From contig NZ_SLZG01000006.1 of the NCBI RefSeq assembly GCF_004341625.1, positions 124,001 through 188,000 on the forward strand: a stretch of DNA of 64,000 nt, given 5' to 3'. The stretch is from Rhizobium sp. BK376 (lineage in GTDB: Bacteria; Pseudomonadota; Alphaproteobacteria; Rhizobiales; Rhizobiaceae). The notes beneath the pieces were generated by a model. The model searched no databases. It was not told where the DNA came from and was given only the letters and a program-made list of their open reading frames with translations. Shown here piece by piece: positions 44,560 through 52,937 of the stretch (position 1 is its first letter; the number at the start of each line of letters is the position of its first letter). The translations under genes were made by a program, and so were the position numbers.

Positions 44560-46115
44560 CGAACTTGGCTCAATCTCCGGATGTCGATCGCCGCATCTAT
44601 ATCGCCAGGCTCGCTCAGAACATCGTCGATCCGGCACAGGTGATCCTTGGCTATCAAGAGCTGATTACCGAGGAGGTGAGGGAACTTGGCCCCAGCGATG
44701 CCTTGCCGGATCTTGAGAGAATATTGAGCGCCGCGCGGCAATTGAACCTGTTGATTGGCAAGCTTTTTGACGTCGAGGCACCGCAGGCTGGGAACGTCCC
44801 TGCATTTGATGCCGTGTTGCGGCATGATCTCAAGACCCCCGTGACCGCCATCCTCGGCTATTCCGAAATGGTGATCGAGGATTTCGCGGATGCACTGCCC
44901 GTCCATGTGCTCAGCGATCTGTCCAAGGTGGTCTATGAGACACGCAAGCTTCTTGCCCAGATCGACGAGACGCCCGATAGCTCGATCCTCAAAGAGGGGC
45001 AGGCGCCTTCCGTCGAGTTCGATGGCATGATTGCCGCAAATCTCGTAAGAACGATGGCGGATCGTTCCCCGATCGCGGCAGAGCGGGCGGGCCGCATCCT
45101 CATCGTCGATGACACGCTTTCCAATCGCGACCTTCTGTGCCGCCGCCTTGGTCGCGAGGGACATGTCGTCGTCGCGGCGGCTTCCGGCGAAGAAGCGCTG
45201 AGGATCATCTGCGAGCAGGATTTCGACCTCGTGCTGGCCGATATACTTATGCCCGATCTCAACGGCATCGAGCTTCTGGCGCGGCTTAAATCCGACAGGC
45301 GTTTTCGGGATATCTCCGTCGTCATGGTCTCCGGGCTTAAGGACGATGCCGCCGTTACCCGCTGCATCGAGGCCGGAGCGGATGACTATCTGCGAAAGCC
45401 GATCGATCCCGTCCTGCTGCGCGCCCGCATCGCCGCCTGCCTCGAACGCCGGCGCTGGCGTGAACGCGAAAAGCAATATCTTGCGCAGATAGAATTCGAG
45501 AAACAGCGTGCCGACGCGCTGCTGCAAGCTGTGCTTCCCAAACAGGTGGTCAGCCGGCTTGCGGGAGGAGAGGACGTCATCGCCGATCGGATCGACGTTG
45601 TAACCATCATCTTCGCCGACATCGTCAACTTCACGGAATTCGCAGCGCGAACGTCGCCCGCTGATCTTGTTCAGAGATTGGGAGATCTTTTCAACCGCTT
45701 CGACGAGCTTGCCGACCAATTCGGCGTCGAGAAAATCAAGACCATTGGAGATGCCTACATGGCGGCTGCGGGATTGCCGAACCCACGGCCGGATCATGCC
45801 GCCGTCGGCGTCGCATTCGCCCGGGCATTGATCGCTGAAACGTCTGTCTGCACCGATCACAAACCGCCGCTCATGCTGCGCATCGGCATCCATAGCGGAC
45901 CGGTCGTTGCGGGCCTGATCGGCAGAAAGCGATTCATCTATGACGTGTGGGGCCATACGGTCAACGTCGCCAGTCGCATGGAGTCCTACGGCATGCCGGG
46001 GCGAATTCAGATATCCGAAACAACCTTTGACGCCCTTGGCGACAGGCAGTTGGCGGCCCATCGCGAGGTAATGGATATTCGTGGTATCGGCAAATACACG
46101 ACCTACCTGCTGTAA
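44556..46115 (+). CDS. Class III adenylate cyclase with HisKA-like and receiver domains
   Basis: A 519-residue cytoplasmic protein. Residues 15-75 and 82-140 are two HisKA-like helical units. The second keeps the phospho-acceptor pattern FDAVLRHDLKTPVTAILGYSE (His90); the first has Gln21 at that position. A receiver follows (about 178-295, LVLADILMPDLNG), then a cyclase catalytic domain (about 340-515). The cyclase has IIFADIVNFTEF metal Asp, EKIKTIGDAYMAA with the adenine-selecting Lys, and YDVWGHTVNVASRME with the Asp and transition-state Asn/Arg. No HATPase is present. It probably makes cAMP under control of the upstream kinase. Confidence 0.9.
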   Translation: MTNLAQSPDVDRRIYIARLAQNIVDPAQVILGYQELITEEVRELGPSDALPDLERILSAARQLNLLIGKLFDVEAPQAGNVPAFDAVLRHDLKTPVTAILGYSEMVIEDFADALPVHVLSDLSKVVYETRKLLAQIDETPDSSILKEGQAPSVEFDGMIAANLVRTMADRSPIAAERAGRILIVDDTLSNRDLLCRRLGREGHVVVAAASGEEALRIICEQDFDLVLADILMPDLNGIELLARLKSDRRFRDISVVMVSGLKDDAAVTRCIEAGADDYLRKPIDPVLLRARIAACLERRRWREREKQYLAQIEFEKQRADALLQAVLPKQVVSRLAGGEDVIADRIDVVTIIFADIVNFTEFAARTSPADLVQRLGDLFNRFDELADQFGVEKIKTIGDAYMAAAGLPNPRPDHAAVGVAFARALIAETSVCTDHKPPLMLRIGIHSGPVVAGLIGRKRFIYDVWGHTVNVASRMESYGMPGRIQISETTFDALGDRQLAAHREVMDIRGIGKYTTYLL

Positions 46116-46143
46116 TGGGCGGCCGTCTCGGGCAGGACCTCAA

Positions 46144-46950
46144 TTATAAATCACGATGCTCGGCGTCCGAGGACATCTCGGGTTCATAATGCGCCGTCAT
46201 GTAGACAACGGTGATGATGATCGCCCCGAGAAACAGCAGGCTGGTATAGACCGTGCCGAAGCCGAGGCCTCCATATTCCGACGGCTGCGAGAGATAGTCT
46301 CCGAGCGATGCGCCAAGCGGCCTTGTGAAAATGTAGGCAAGCCAGAATGCCAGGATGCCGTTCATGCTGAAACTGAAATAGGCAATCGCGATCAGAGCGA
46401 TAACGCTGGCAAAGATCAGCCCTGTCGTTATGTAGCCGAAATCGAATTTCTCCGAGATCAGATCGCCGACCGCCGTCCCCAGAGCGAAGGTGAAGAGGAT
46501 CGCTAGCCAGTAGAAGGCCTCGCGCCGCGTCGTGAAGATCGAGTGGATCGACAGCGTTCTCTCATAGCTCCACCATATGAAGAAAGTGAGTGCGAGCAGT
46601 ATGCTGAAGCCGATCGTCGAGGCCTCGAGCGGTACGCCCAGATTGTCCGACAGATTGTCGGTCAGGAGCGTTCCGACAACGCTGATCAGAACCACGGCGA
46701 TCCAGTAGGACCAGGGAACATATTGCTGCCGGATGAACTGATTGATGAGCGCGGCGATGAGAACGACCGTCATGATCGCCGATGTCGTGGTCAGTCCGAG
46801 CCCCAAATTGACCGCCAGGTAGTCGGCGGCGGTCTCTCCCATCGTCACGGCAAGGAGCTTGATCAGCCAGAAGTCAACGGTCACGCGTGGGACGCGATTG
46901 ATCAAGCCGGCAGTGCTGAAGGATGGATCCGATTTCATTTCGATCACCAT
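46144..46950 (-). CDS. COG4705-type multipass membrane protein
   Basis: About 268 residues with eight hydrophobic segments. Four loosely repeated units end in MGETAADYLAVN, LTDNLSDNLGVP, GTAVGDLISEKFD and LGASLGDYLSQPSEYGG, each an LG..xGD/N-type motif at a helix start. It belongs to the uncharacterised COG4705 membrane-anchored family. Start is ATG 46950 or, overlapping the upstream gene, GTG 46968. It is co-transcribed with an 88-residue exported protein and divergent from a two-component system, suggesting envelope or metal stress. Confidence 0.8.
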   Translation of the reverse strand: MVIEMKSDPSFSTAGLINRVPRVTVDFWLIKLLAVTMGETAADYLAVNLGLGLTTTSAIMTVVLIAALINQFIRQQYVPWSYWIAVVLISVVGTLLTDNLSDNLGVPLEASTIGFSILLALTFFIWWSYERTLSIHSIFTTRREAFYWLAILFTFALGTAVGDLISEKFDFGYITTGLIFASVIALIAIAYFSFSMNGILAFWLAYIFTRPLGASLGDYLSQPSEYGGLGFGTVYTSLLFLGAIIITVVYMTAHYEPEMSSDAEHRDL

Positions 46951-46964
46951 GGCAGGACCGAGCC

Positions 46965-47231
46965 TCACTTGGCCATGAGCTTCATGGCATCCTGCAGGAA
47001 GCCATCGGCGCGTTTGTCGTCATCGGCGTTGCAACGTTCGACAGCCTTCGTTTCCAGTGCGTCCACCTTCGATTTGACGTCGGGCGCGAGCGTGGCTGAC
47101 GCCTTGGTCGCACGCATTTCCTTCAACACGTCTTCGCAGGGCCGTACGGATGCGGCATTCGCCGCCAGAGGGAGCACCGTCATAACGAGGATCGCGGCGC
47201 GGACATAGTGGGAGGGCTTGAATGAATACAT
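46965..47231 (-). CDS. Small exported protein of unknown function (88 residues)
   Basis: An 88-residue protein starting MYSFKPSHYVRAAILVMTVL with a signal peptide cut near ANA-AS. The mature part is helical and charged, with two cysteines (RPCEDVLKEM and VERCNADDD) that could form a disulfide or bind a metal. GGAG lies eight bases before the ATG at 47231; the longer open frame upstream crosses the regulator's promoter. I do not recognise the family. Confidence 0.7.
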   Translation of the reverse strand: MYSFKPSHYVRAAILVMTVLPLAANAASVRPCEDVLKEMRATKASATLAPDVKSKVDALETKAVERCNADDDKRADGFLQDAMKLMAK

Positions 47232-47349
47232 CGGGTGATCTCCGATTTGCGGCCGTTGCGCGGCCTGGTTGATCATGGTCCGCACCGGATGTGCGCTCTG
47301 ACGAGGCCGGTTGTAGCCGGCTGGCCATACCGACCCTTTGCCCGGAAAA

Positions 47350-47361
47350 TACGATTTCGTA
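47350..47361. promoter_or_regulatory. Second operator-like inverted repeat in the two-component promoter region
   Basis: TACGA-TT-TCGTA, a 5-bp inverted repeat followed by AG, resembles the CTTACGGATTTGTAAG element 26 bp downstream. Both lie in the 251-bp divergent region (47232-47482). Confidence 0.35.
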
Positions 47362-47387
47362 AGAAACGAGGTTCTCTGCGCGCCGGG

Positions 47388-47403
47388 CTTACGGATTTGT
47401 AAG
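47388..47403. promoter_or_regulatory. Candidate operator of the OmpR-type regulator
   Basis: CTTACGGATTTGTAAG: 5-bp arms CTTAC/GTAAG in the region between the small exported-protein gene and the response regulator. Its complement CTTACAAATCCG recurs exactly at 49975-49986 upstream of the DUF1344 gene. CopR/CusR-type boxes have similar structure. Confidence 0.5.
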
Positions 47404-47482
47404 GCGCCGTTCAGGTTGCAGACACCTTTGTGGAGCATGTGTAGGCCTGATTTTGCCACGCACCCGGAGCCGCGACAGGGGC

Positions 47483-48160
47483 ATGAAAATTCTCGTCGTC
47501 GAAGACGATAAAAAAACAGCCGAATATATTTCCCGCGGACTGAACGAAGCCGGCCACATCTGTGACGCCATATCAGATGGCACGGATGCGCTGTTCCAGG
47601 TGACTCGGGAGCAATATGACGTGCTCGTCGTCGATCGCATGATCCCGGGGCTCGACGGCCTGTCATTGATCAAGGCGGCCAGAGCAGCGAAAATAAAGAC
47701 CCCGGCAATGTTCCTGACGTCGGTGAGCGGCGTCGACGATCGGGTCGAAGGCCTGGAGGCCGGCGGCGACGACTATCTTACGAAGCCGTTTGCGTTTTCC
47801 GAATTGCTCGCGCGCCTGAATGCTTTGGCGCGCCGTCCGCCGGTCCTCGATCAGAAGACTGTCTTGAAGGTCGCAGATCTCGAGCTCGATCTCGTCAAGC
47901 GACAGGTCTGTCGACAGGGCGTTGCCATCGAACTACAGCCACGCGAATTCACGCTGCTGGAAGTGCTCATGCGTGGCGAAGGTCGGGTCCTGACCCGCAC
48001 GATGCTGCTGGAACGGGTCTGGGACTTCCACTTCGATCCGAAGACAAGCGTGGTCGAGACCCATATCAGCCGCCTGCGGGCGAAAATCGACAGGCCGTTC
48101 GAGGTGCCGCTGCTCCATACGGTCAGAAATACCGGATACTGCATCCATGCACCGCGCTAG
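47483..48160 (+). CDS. OmpR-family response regulator (CusR/QseB-like)
   Basis: A 225-residue regulator. The receiver (1-120) has VVEDDKKTAEYI, VVDRMIPGLDG and YLTKPFAFSEL, and the winged-helix domain has LQPREFTLLEVLMRGEGRVLTRTMLLERVW and VVETHISRLRAKID. Start ATG 47483 begins MKILVVEDD; the ten upstream codons are not conserved. It overlaps the kinase gene by 14 bp. It resembles heavy-metal and envelope-stress regulators. Confidence 0.92.
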   Translation: MKILVVEDDKKTAEYISRGLNEAGHICDAISDGTDALFQVTREQYDVLVVDRMIPGLDGLSLIKAARAAKIKTPAMFLTSVSGVDDRVEGLEAGGDDYLTKPFAFSELLARLNALARRPPVLDQKTVLKVADLELDLVKRQVCRQGVAIELQPREFTLLEVLMRGEGRVLTRTMLLERVWDFHFDPKTSVVETHISRLRAKIDRPFEVPLLHTVRNTGYCIHAPR

Positions 48161-49505
48161 GCTGCTGCGAAGCACGCCACTCAGGCTCGCAGTCTCCTTC
48201 GGCCTGTTTTTCATCGTTGCCTTTTTCATCACGGGTCTCGTCGCCTACGGGCTGATGAGGCGAGAGCTCGCGCGGTCGCTCGACGTCTCGATCATGGACA
48301 CCTACTCGATCGTCCAGTCCACCTATTCGTCGAACGATCTTGAGGATCTCGTCGCAGCCGTCGATACCTACTCGGCGCTGAAGCGCTCCGAGGATCAGGT
48401 GTTCCTGCTTCTGGATGGGAATGGAAAGAAGCTTGCCGGCAATGTCCCTGCCATCAGTGTCACGCCGGGAATATCCACCCTCCCCTCTACCGCTTTCGGG
48501 CTAGAAGGAAACGATCCGATCCGGATCATGGCAGGGGGCGTCGGCGACAACAGGCTGATTGTCGGCCAGAGCTATAAGGAAACCGACCGTATCGAGCGCA
48601 TAGCCTTGATGAGCTTCGCCTGGGCGTCGGTCATCATCGTCGCGACCGTCATCGTCGGAGGCGCCGTGCTCGCGCGCCGCACCCAGCATCGGCTCCGGTC
48701 GATCGAGCAGACGATGATCGAAGTATCGGCCGGCAATCTTTCGCGTCGCATTCCGACCCGCGGCAATGGAGACGACATCGACGTCGTCTCAAGTCATATG
48801 AACGACGCGCTCGTCCGCCTCTCGGGTCTCGTGGAAGGAATGAGGCAGGTCAGCACCGACATCGCTCACGATCTGAAGACGCCGCTGAATCGGCTGCGCC
48901 TGACGATCGAACAGGCGATTTCGCGACAGGAGCGGGCCGAGGATGTCGAAGACCTTCTGCTCGACGCGAGGGACGAAAGCGACCGCATCAACGGCACGTT
49001 CGAAGCACTGCTGCGGATTTCACAAATCGAGGCCGGTGCGAGGAAGACGCGGTTCAAGGCGGTCGACCTCTGGGACGTCATGGTGTCGGTCTGCGAGATC
49101 TATGCGGATGTGGCAGAAGACAGCCTGCAGAGCCTAAAACTGGAGCCGCAACCCTCGGATCCCTGTATGATCAACGGAGATCACGAACTTCTCATCCAGC
49201 TCTTCGTCAACTTGGTGGAGAACGCCATCACGCATTGTCCGCCACAGACTGTCATTACGATGTCGTTGCGTCCCACGGAGATCGGCTTTCGCGCTGCGGT
49301 CGACGATAACGGCCCGGGAATTCCCGCCGGAGAGCGCAACCTTGTCTTCAGGCGGCTCTACCGACTGGACAAAAGCAGGACTACCCCCGGAAGCGGTCTG
49401 GGCCTCAGCCTCGTCAAGGCGATAGCGGACCTCCATTCGGCAACCATCACCTTGGAGGACAACAAGCCGGGTCTGAAGGCGTGCCTGGATTTTCGAAAGC
49501 TCTAG
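48147..49505 (+). CDS. Membrane histidine kinase (CusS/QseC-like)
   Basis: A 452-residue sensor: TM1 at about 15-40, a periplasmic loop of about 100 residues, TM2 at about 150-175, HAMP, HisKA with MRQVSTDIAHDLKTPLNRLRL, and an HATPase with NLVENAITHCP, DDNGPGIP and SGLGLSLVKAIADLH. It is the partner of the overlapping regulator. The periplasmic loop has no metal-binding His/Met cluster, so a metal signal is not evident. Confidence 0.92.
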   Translation: MHRARLLRSTPLRLAVSFGLFFIVAFFITGLVAYGLMRRELARSLDVSIMDTYSIVQSTYSSNDLEDLVAAVDTYSALKRSEDQVFLLLDGNGKKLAGNVPAISVTPGISTLPSTAFGLEGNDPIRIMAGGVGDNRLIVGQSYKETDRIERIALMSFAWASVIIVATVIVGGAVLARRTQHRLRSIEQTMIEVSAGNLSRRIPTRGNGDDIDVVSSHMNDALVRLSGLVEGMRQVSTDIAHDLKTPLNRLRLTIEQAISRQERAEDVEDLLLDARDESDRINGTFEALLRISQIEAGARKTRFKAVDLWDVMVSVCEIYADVAEDSLQSLKLEPQPSDPCMINGDHELLIQLFVNLVENAITHCPPQTVITMSLRPTEIGFRAAVDDNGPGIPAGERNLVFRRLYRLDKSRTTPGSGLGLSLVKAIADLHSATITLEDNKPGLKACLDFRKL

Positions 49506-49592
49506 CGGAGCGCAGGATGGCTTCCTCAACGAGGCTGGGAGCCGGACGTCATCTCGGCCGGCCTCCCCTGGACGCGTCAGGCTTCCGCCTTC

Positions 49593-49868
49593 TCAGGGAG
49601 CCGAGGACTTCTTGATCGGATGGACTTTCGACGCGAGCGCAATTCCGGACTTCTGAACGGTGTACTTGACGGCGACACGTTCACCGACCTTGAATGACTG
49701 GACCTCGATATGCTCGGGCAGATTGATTGTCGTTCCGGTCGACAACGTGATCTGGTCCGCCTTGGCGTCGATGTTAGTGATCGTACCGGTTTCGTCACGA
49801 GCAAGCGCCGCTCCCGCACTCAGTACGGCGACGGAGGCGACGGCGATCATAAGCGACTTCCTGGACAT
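49593..49868 (-). CDS. DUF1344 periplasmic protein
   Basis: A 91-residue exported protein: signal peptide MSRKSLMIAVASVAVLSAGA (cleavage near ALA-RD) and a small beta-rich domain (GTITNIDAKADQITLSTG, VGERVAVKYTV), the DUF1344 pattern common in rhizobia. The function is unknown. It converges with the kinase gene, and the candidate operator of that two-component system recurs 107 bp upstream of its start. Confidence 0.82.
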   Translation of the reverse strand: MSRKSLMIAVASVAVLSAGAALARDETGTITNIDAKADQITLSTGTTINLPEHIEVQSFKVGERVAVKYTVQKSGIALASKVHPIKKSSAP

Positions 49869-49974
49869 TGCTCACTCCTATTGCTGATTGAGTCTGCTTG
49901 CCCTTGTGGGCAGCCGGCGATGCCGCCAGCCCCCTCAATCTAGTCGCCGATCTTGCACGCAACTTTGCCGGAAC

Positions 49975-49986
49975 CTTACAAATCCG
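49975..49986. promoter_or_regulatory. Second copy of the two-component operator, upstream of DUF1344
   Basis: CTTACAAATCCG is exactly the reverse complement of the first 12 bases (CGGATTTGTAAG) of the right part of the element at 47388-47403. It sits between the DUF1344 gene and the GT39 gene end. Confidence 0.45.
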
Positions 49987-50032
49987 AAATGAGGGCAGAG
50001 CGACGGGAACAGGCGTGCGCCTCGCCTTCGCT

Positions 50033-51538
50033 TCAACCGGACAGTTGACATCCACGCGACAACAGGTCCGCGGGTGCATGCGAGACCGCCACGACAAAAT
50101 AGAGTTCGATCTGGCGTCCGCCTGCCTGGCGATGGACAGTCTCGACGGGCGACAGTGTCTGGAAGCATTTCCTGTACTTCAGAAAACGCTCCTCCTCATT
50201 TGCGGACACGACGAGCAAGCCGATCTTTTCCAGCATCGCCGGATCCGTATGTTCGAAGAAATAGCGTTGTCGGTCGACAATCTGCCGGACAGGAACCTCG
50301 TCCTTCGCTTGAAAGGCAAGTTCTCCTGTCAGCCCATAGTCGGTCGTCGCGATCCATTCGGCCCCGGTCCGCTGGCGAATTTCGTCAAGGCTCGAATACA
50401 GGCCTCGCCAGCCAAGAACATTGTCGGCGGGCGATCGCAGGGGCATCTCGCGGCCTAGCGGCGTAGCGAAGATCGCAAGGATCAGAGAGGACAGACCGAT
50501 GCCAACAGGCGTTGCCCAACGACCAAGACGCAACATGCGGGCCGAGCCAAACTCGGACGAGGTCGCCACGGCCGCGAAGATGGCAAGCGCCGGATAAAGA
50601 GGCGCCATCCAGTTTGGGTGAACGCGGTCGTGGCTGGACTGCACCAGCATGTAGAGGAAAAGCGGCGCGTTGAGCAGGATCAGAAACGTCAGCGGGCTTT
50701 GCGCAGCATATTGCCGCCGCCGGAAGTAGGTCCAAACAGCAACCGAGGCAAGGACGGCGAGAACCGGGTTGATCAAACCAAACTGTCCGCCAAGAAACTC
50801 TGCCAAATGCGAGTTTCCCGCTCCCGCTTCTCCAATTCGACCGAACTGCTTTTGAAACGATATCCAGTTATGCGCCTGGTTCCACAAAAGTACCGGAAGG
50901 AAAGTGACAAATGCCACAATCCCCCCGACGATGACCCACGGGTCCAATCTCCATCGACGAGCAGCCGGATCAAGGGCCAACCAGGCCACGATCCCCAGAC
51001 CGAGAAAGAGATTGGTATATTTGGAAACGCAGCCTGCGCCGGCAAGAAGGCCGACGATCACCCATATCCACGGGCGGTCTCGCTGTCGCAGATGTGCCAG
51101 AGCGAGGACCGTAAGCGCCCAGAACATTGTCGACGGCGCGTCCGGCGTTGCAAAGATATGTTCCAACCCAATCAGGAACATCGCGTTGACCCACATCGCC
51201 GCTCTCGCGGCGATGTGTCTGTCGTCGAAAAGCTCGCGCGCAGTCAGATAGGTCGCTGCCGAGGTAACCGCGATGGAAAGGACCGGCAGGAGCCGTATCG
51301 CAAAGACGCTGTTGCCGGCGATAGTTGTCGACAGCCAGATCCACCACGCGATCATCGGCGGGTGATCGTAATAGCCGGCCGAAGGAACCTTGGACCAGAG
51401 CCAGTAATAGGCCTCGTCGGGCACCAGGCTGATATGTGAGATTGCCAGCAATCGAAACAAGGTCAGCGCGGTAACCGCAACTGCAACCGAGACGCCTCCG
51501 TAGGTCCTTAACACGGAACGCGCCGCGTTACCGAGCAT
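50033..51538 (-). CDS. ArnT-like GT39 glycosyltransferase
   Basis: A 501-residue polytopic glycosyltransferase that moves a sugar from a polyprenyl-phosphate donor to a lipid or polysaccharide acceptor in the periplasm. VPDEAYYWLWSKVPSAGYYD holds the conserved Asp/Glu of the first periplasmic loop, followed by HPPMIAWW; about eleven hydrophobic segments follow and a soluble C-terminal part from about residue 380. In rhizobia the closest characterised relatives are the RgtA-D galacturonosyltransferases of lipid A and core. It overlaps the GT2 gene by 11 bp, which probably makes its donor. Confidence 0.87.
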   Translation of the reverse strand: MLGNAARSVLRTYGGVSVAVAVTALTLFRLLAISHISLVPDEAYYWLWSKVPSAGYYDHPPMIAWWIWLSTTIAGNSVFAIRLLPVLSIAVTSAATYLTARELFDDRHIAARAAMWVNAMFLIGLEHIFATPDAPSTMFWALTVLALAHLRQRDRPWIWVIVGLLAGAGCVSKYTNLFLGLGIVAWLALDPAARRWRLDPWVIVGGIVAFVTFLPVLLWNQAHNWISFQKQFGRIGEAGAGNSHLAEFLGGQFGLINPVLAVLASVAVWTYFRRRQYAAQSPLTFLILLNAPLFLYMLVQSSHDRVHPNWMAPLYPALAIFAAVATSSEFGSARMLRLGRWATPVGIGLSSLILAIFATPLGREMPLRSPADNVLGWRGLYSSLDEIRQRTGAEWIATTDYGLTGELAFQAKDEVPVRQIVDRQRYFFEHTDPAMLEKIGLLVVSANEEERFLKYRKCFQTLSPVETVHRQAGGRQIELYFVVAVSHAPADLLSRGCQLSG

Positions 51539-52685
51539 GGCGCCACGTGATCATCGAATTGGTGATGTAGTTCCACGCCGAGCCGATGATCGCGCCGGCA
51601 AGCCCCGCGACCCACCAGCGGGACCGATTGCCGTAGAATAACGAGGAAACGCCGACGCCCGCGAAGATGCCGACGCTGCAAAGCAGCGAAAAGAGCACGA
51701 GTCCGCTGACGAACCGCCAGCCCCGGCGGCGCCGATCCCTGTAGGTCAGTGCGTTGTTGAGCGTATAGTTCGATACCATCGCAACCAACATCGCGCCAAG
51801 CTGGGCGACCGAGAAAGTTGCACCCTGCAAAAGCAGCAGGCGCAGAACCGCAAGGTGCAGGACAACCCCGCTCGATCCGACCAGGCCGAAGAGCACCATG
51901 CGCGCAGAAATCAGGTCCCCGGACCATTTCGAGATCAGCAGGCCGAGATAATCCATCACGACCGAAGCATCCATCTTGCTCTCGCCGTGCATTCTTGGAC
52001 GGAAGATGTAGGGAATTTCCGCGATCCTCAATGGAGAAGGCGAGGATGCAATGAGATCCAGAAGGATCTTGAAACCCTGATTTGAGAGTTTGGGCGCAGC
52101 TTGTTCGACGACAGAGCGCCGGGCCATGAAGAAACCGCTCATCGGATCGGTGGTCTTGACATTGAGCAGCCGCTGGGCCGCTCGGATCGCAACGCGACTC
52201 CCAGCCTGGCGAATGGCCGTCAGCGCGCCGTCGGACGACTGTTCTTCTCCATATCTGGTCGCAACGACGAGATCGCTCTCGCCCTGGCGAATGATTTCGA
52301 GCATGCCCGCAAGCTGCGTTTCGTCATGCTGAAGGTCGGCGTCCATGACAGCGACGATTGGCGCAGAACTCGACAAGATCCCTTCGACGCAAGCGCCGGC
52401 GAGACCACGCCGGTTGACGCGCCGAATGCTGCGGATACGCCGGTCTTGCGTCGAAAGATCACGGACGACATCGAGGGTTCTGTCTGCAGAATCGTCGTCG
52501 ACGAATATCACCTCCCAGGCGATCCCCCGCAGGGCGGTTCGCAGCCGTTCGATCATCGGGACGACGTTGTCGCGCTCGTTGAACGTCGGAATGATGATCG
52601 AAAGCTCAGGACCGGGTGAGAGCCCCTCGATGACTGTCAGTTTCTCCGCTCTCTGGGCGAGCGAAGCGGAATTTCGTGAACTCAT
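51528..52685 (-). CDS. Polyprenyl-phosphate glycosyltransferase (GT2) with GtrA domain
   Basis: A 385-residue protein. An N-terminal DPM1-like GT2 domain (IIIPTFNERDNVVPMIERL, VDDDSADRT, VMDADLQHDE and RYGEEQSS) makes a polyprenyl-P-sugar on the cytoplasmic face. From about residue 250 a four-helix GtrA domain follows, with VSNYTLNNALTYRDRRR. This is the DPM-GtrA arrangement of lipid-linked sugar systems. The sugar could be glucose, mannose or galacturonate; sequence alone does not tell. Confidence 0.87.
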   Translation of the reverse strand: MSSRNSASLAQRAEKLTVIEGLSPGPELSIIIPTFNERDNVVPMIERLRTALRGIAWEVIFVDDDSADRTLDVVRDLSTQDRRIRSIRRVNRRGLAGACVEGILSSSAPIVAVMDADLQHDETQLAGMLEIIRQGESDLVVATRYGEEQSSDGALTAIRQAGSRVAIRAAQRLLNVKTTDPMSGFFMARRSVVEQAAPKLSNQGFKILLDLIASSPSPLRIAEIPYIFRPRMHGESKMDASVVMDYLGLLISKWSGDLISARMVLFGLVGSSGVVLHLAVLRLLLLQGATFSVAQLGAMLVAMVSNYTLNNALTYRDRRRRGWRFVSGLVLFSLLCSVGIFAGVGVSSLFYGNRSRWWVAGLAGAIIGSAWNYITNSMITWRHAR

Positions 52686-52937
52686 TTGCGTCCCAAGTTT
52701 ACTTAATAAGGAAGGGCGAGTTTGCTCGACGAGTTCGTGAAAGATTTACGCCAATGGAATTGGCTCAGCGCCCGATAGACGGATAAACGTCCGCCGATTG
52801 CTTCCGATCTTTCAACGAATCCTGTCGCGTTCTGGCTCGCCATGACGCCTGGGCGACTATCGATTCTTTTACCGTTTCATGAAACCCTGACAGGATGCTG
52901 AACGCGCGACGAAGCTCACATTTGCTGTGGATGGCCA

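Noticed and set aside
44493-46061. Minus-strand open frame of 522 codons opposite the cyclase
   Set aside because: Antisense to a gene with clear receiver and cyclase motifs; the translation has no recognisable domain.
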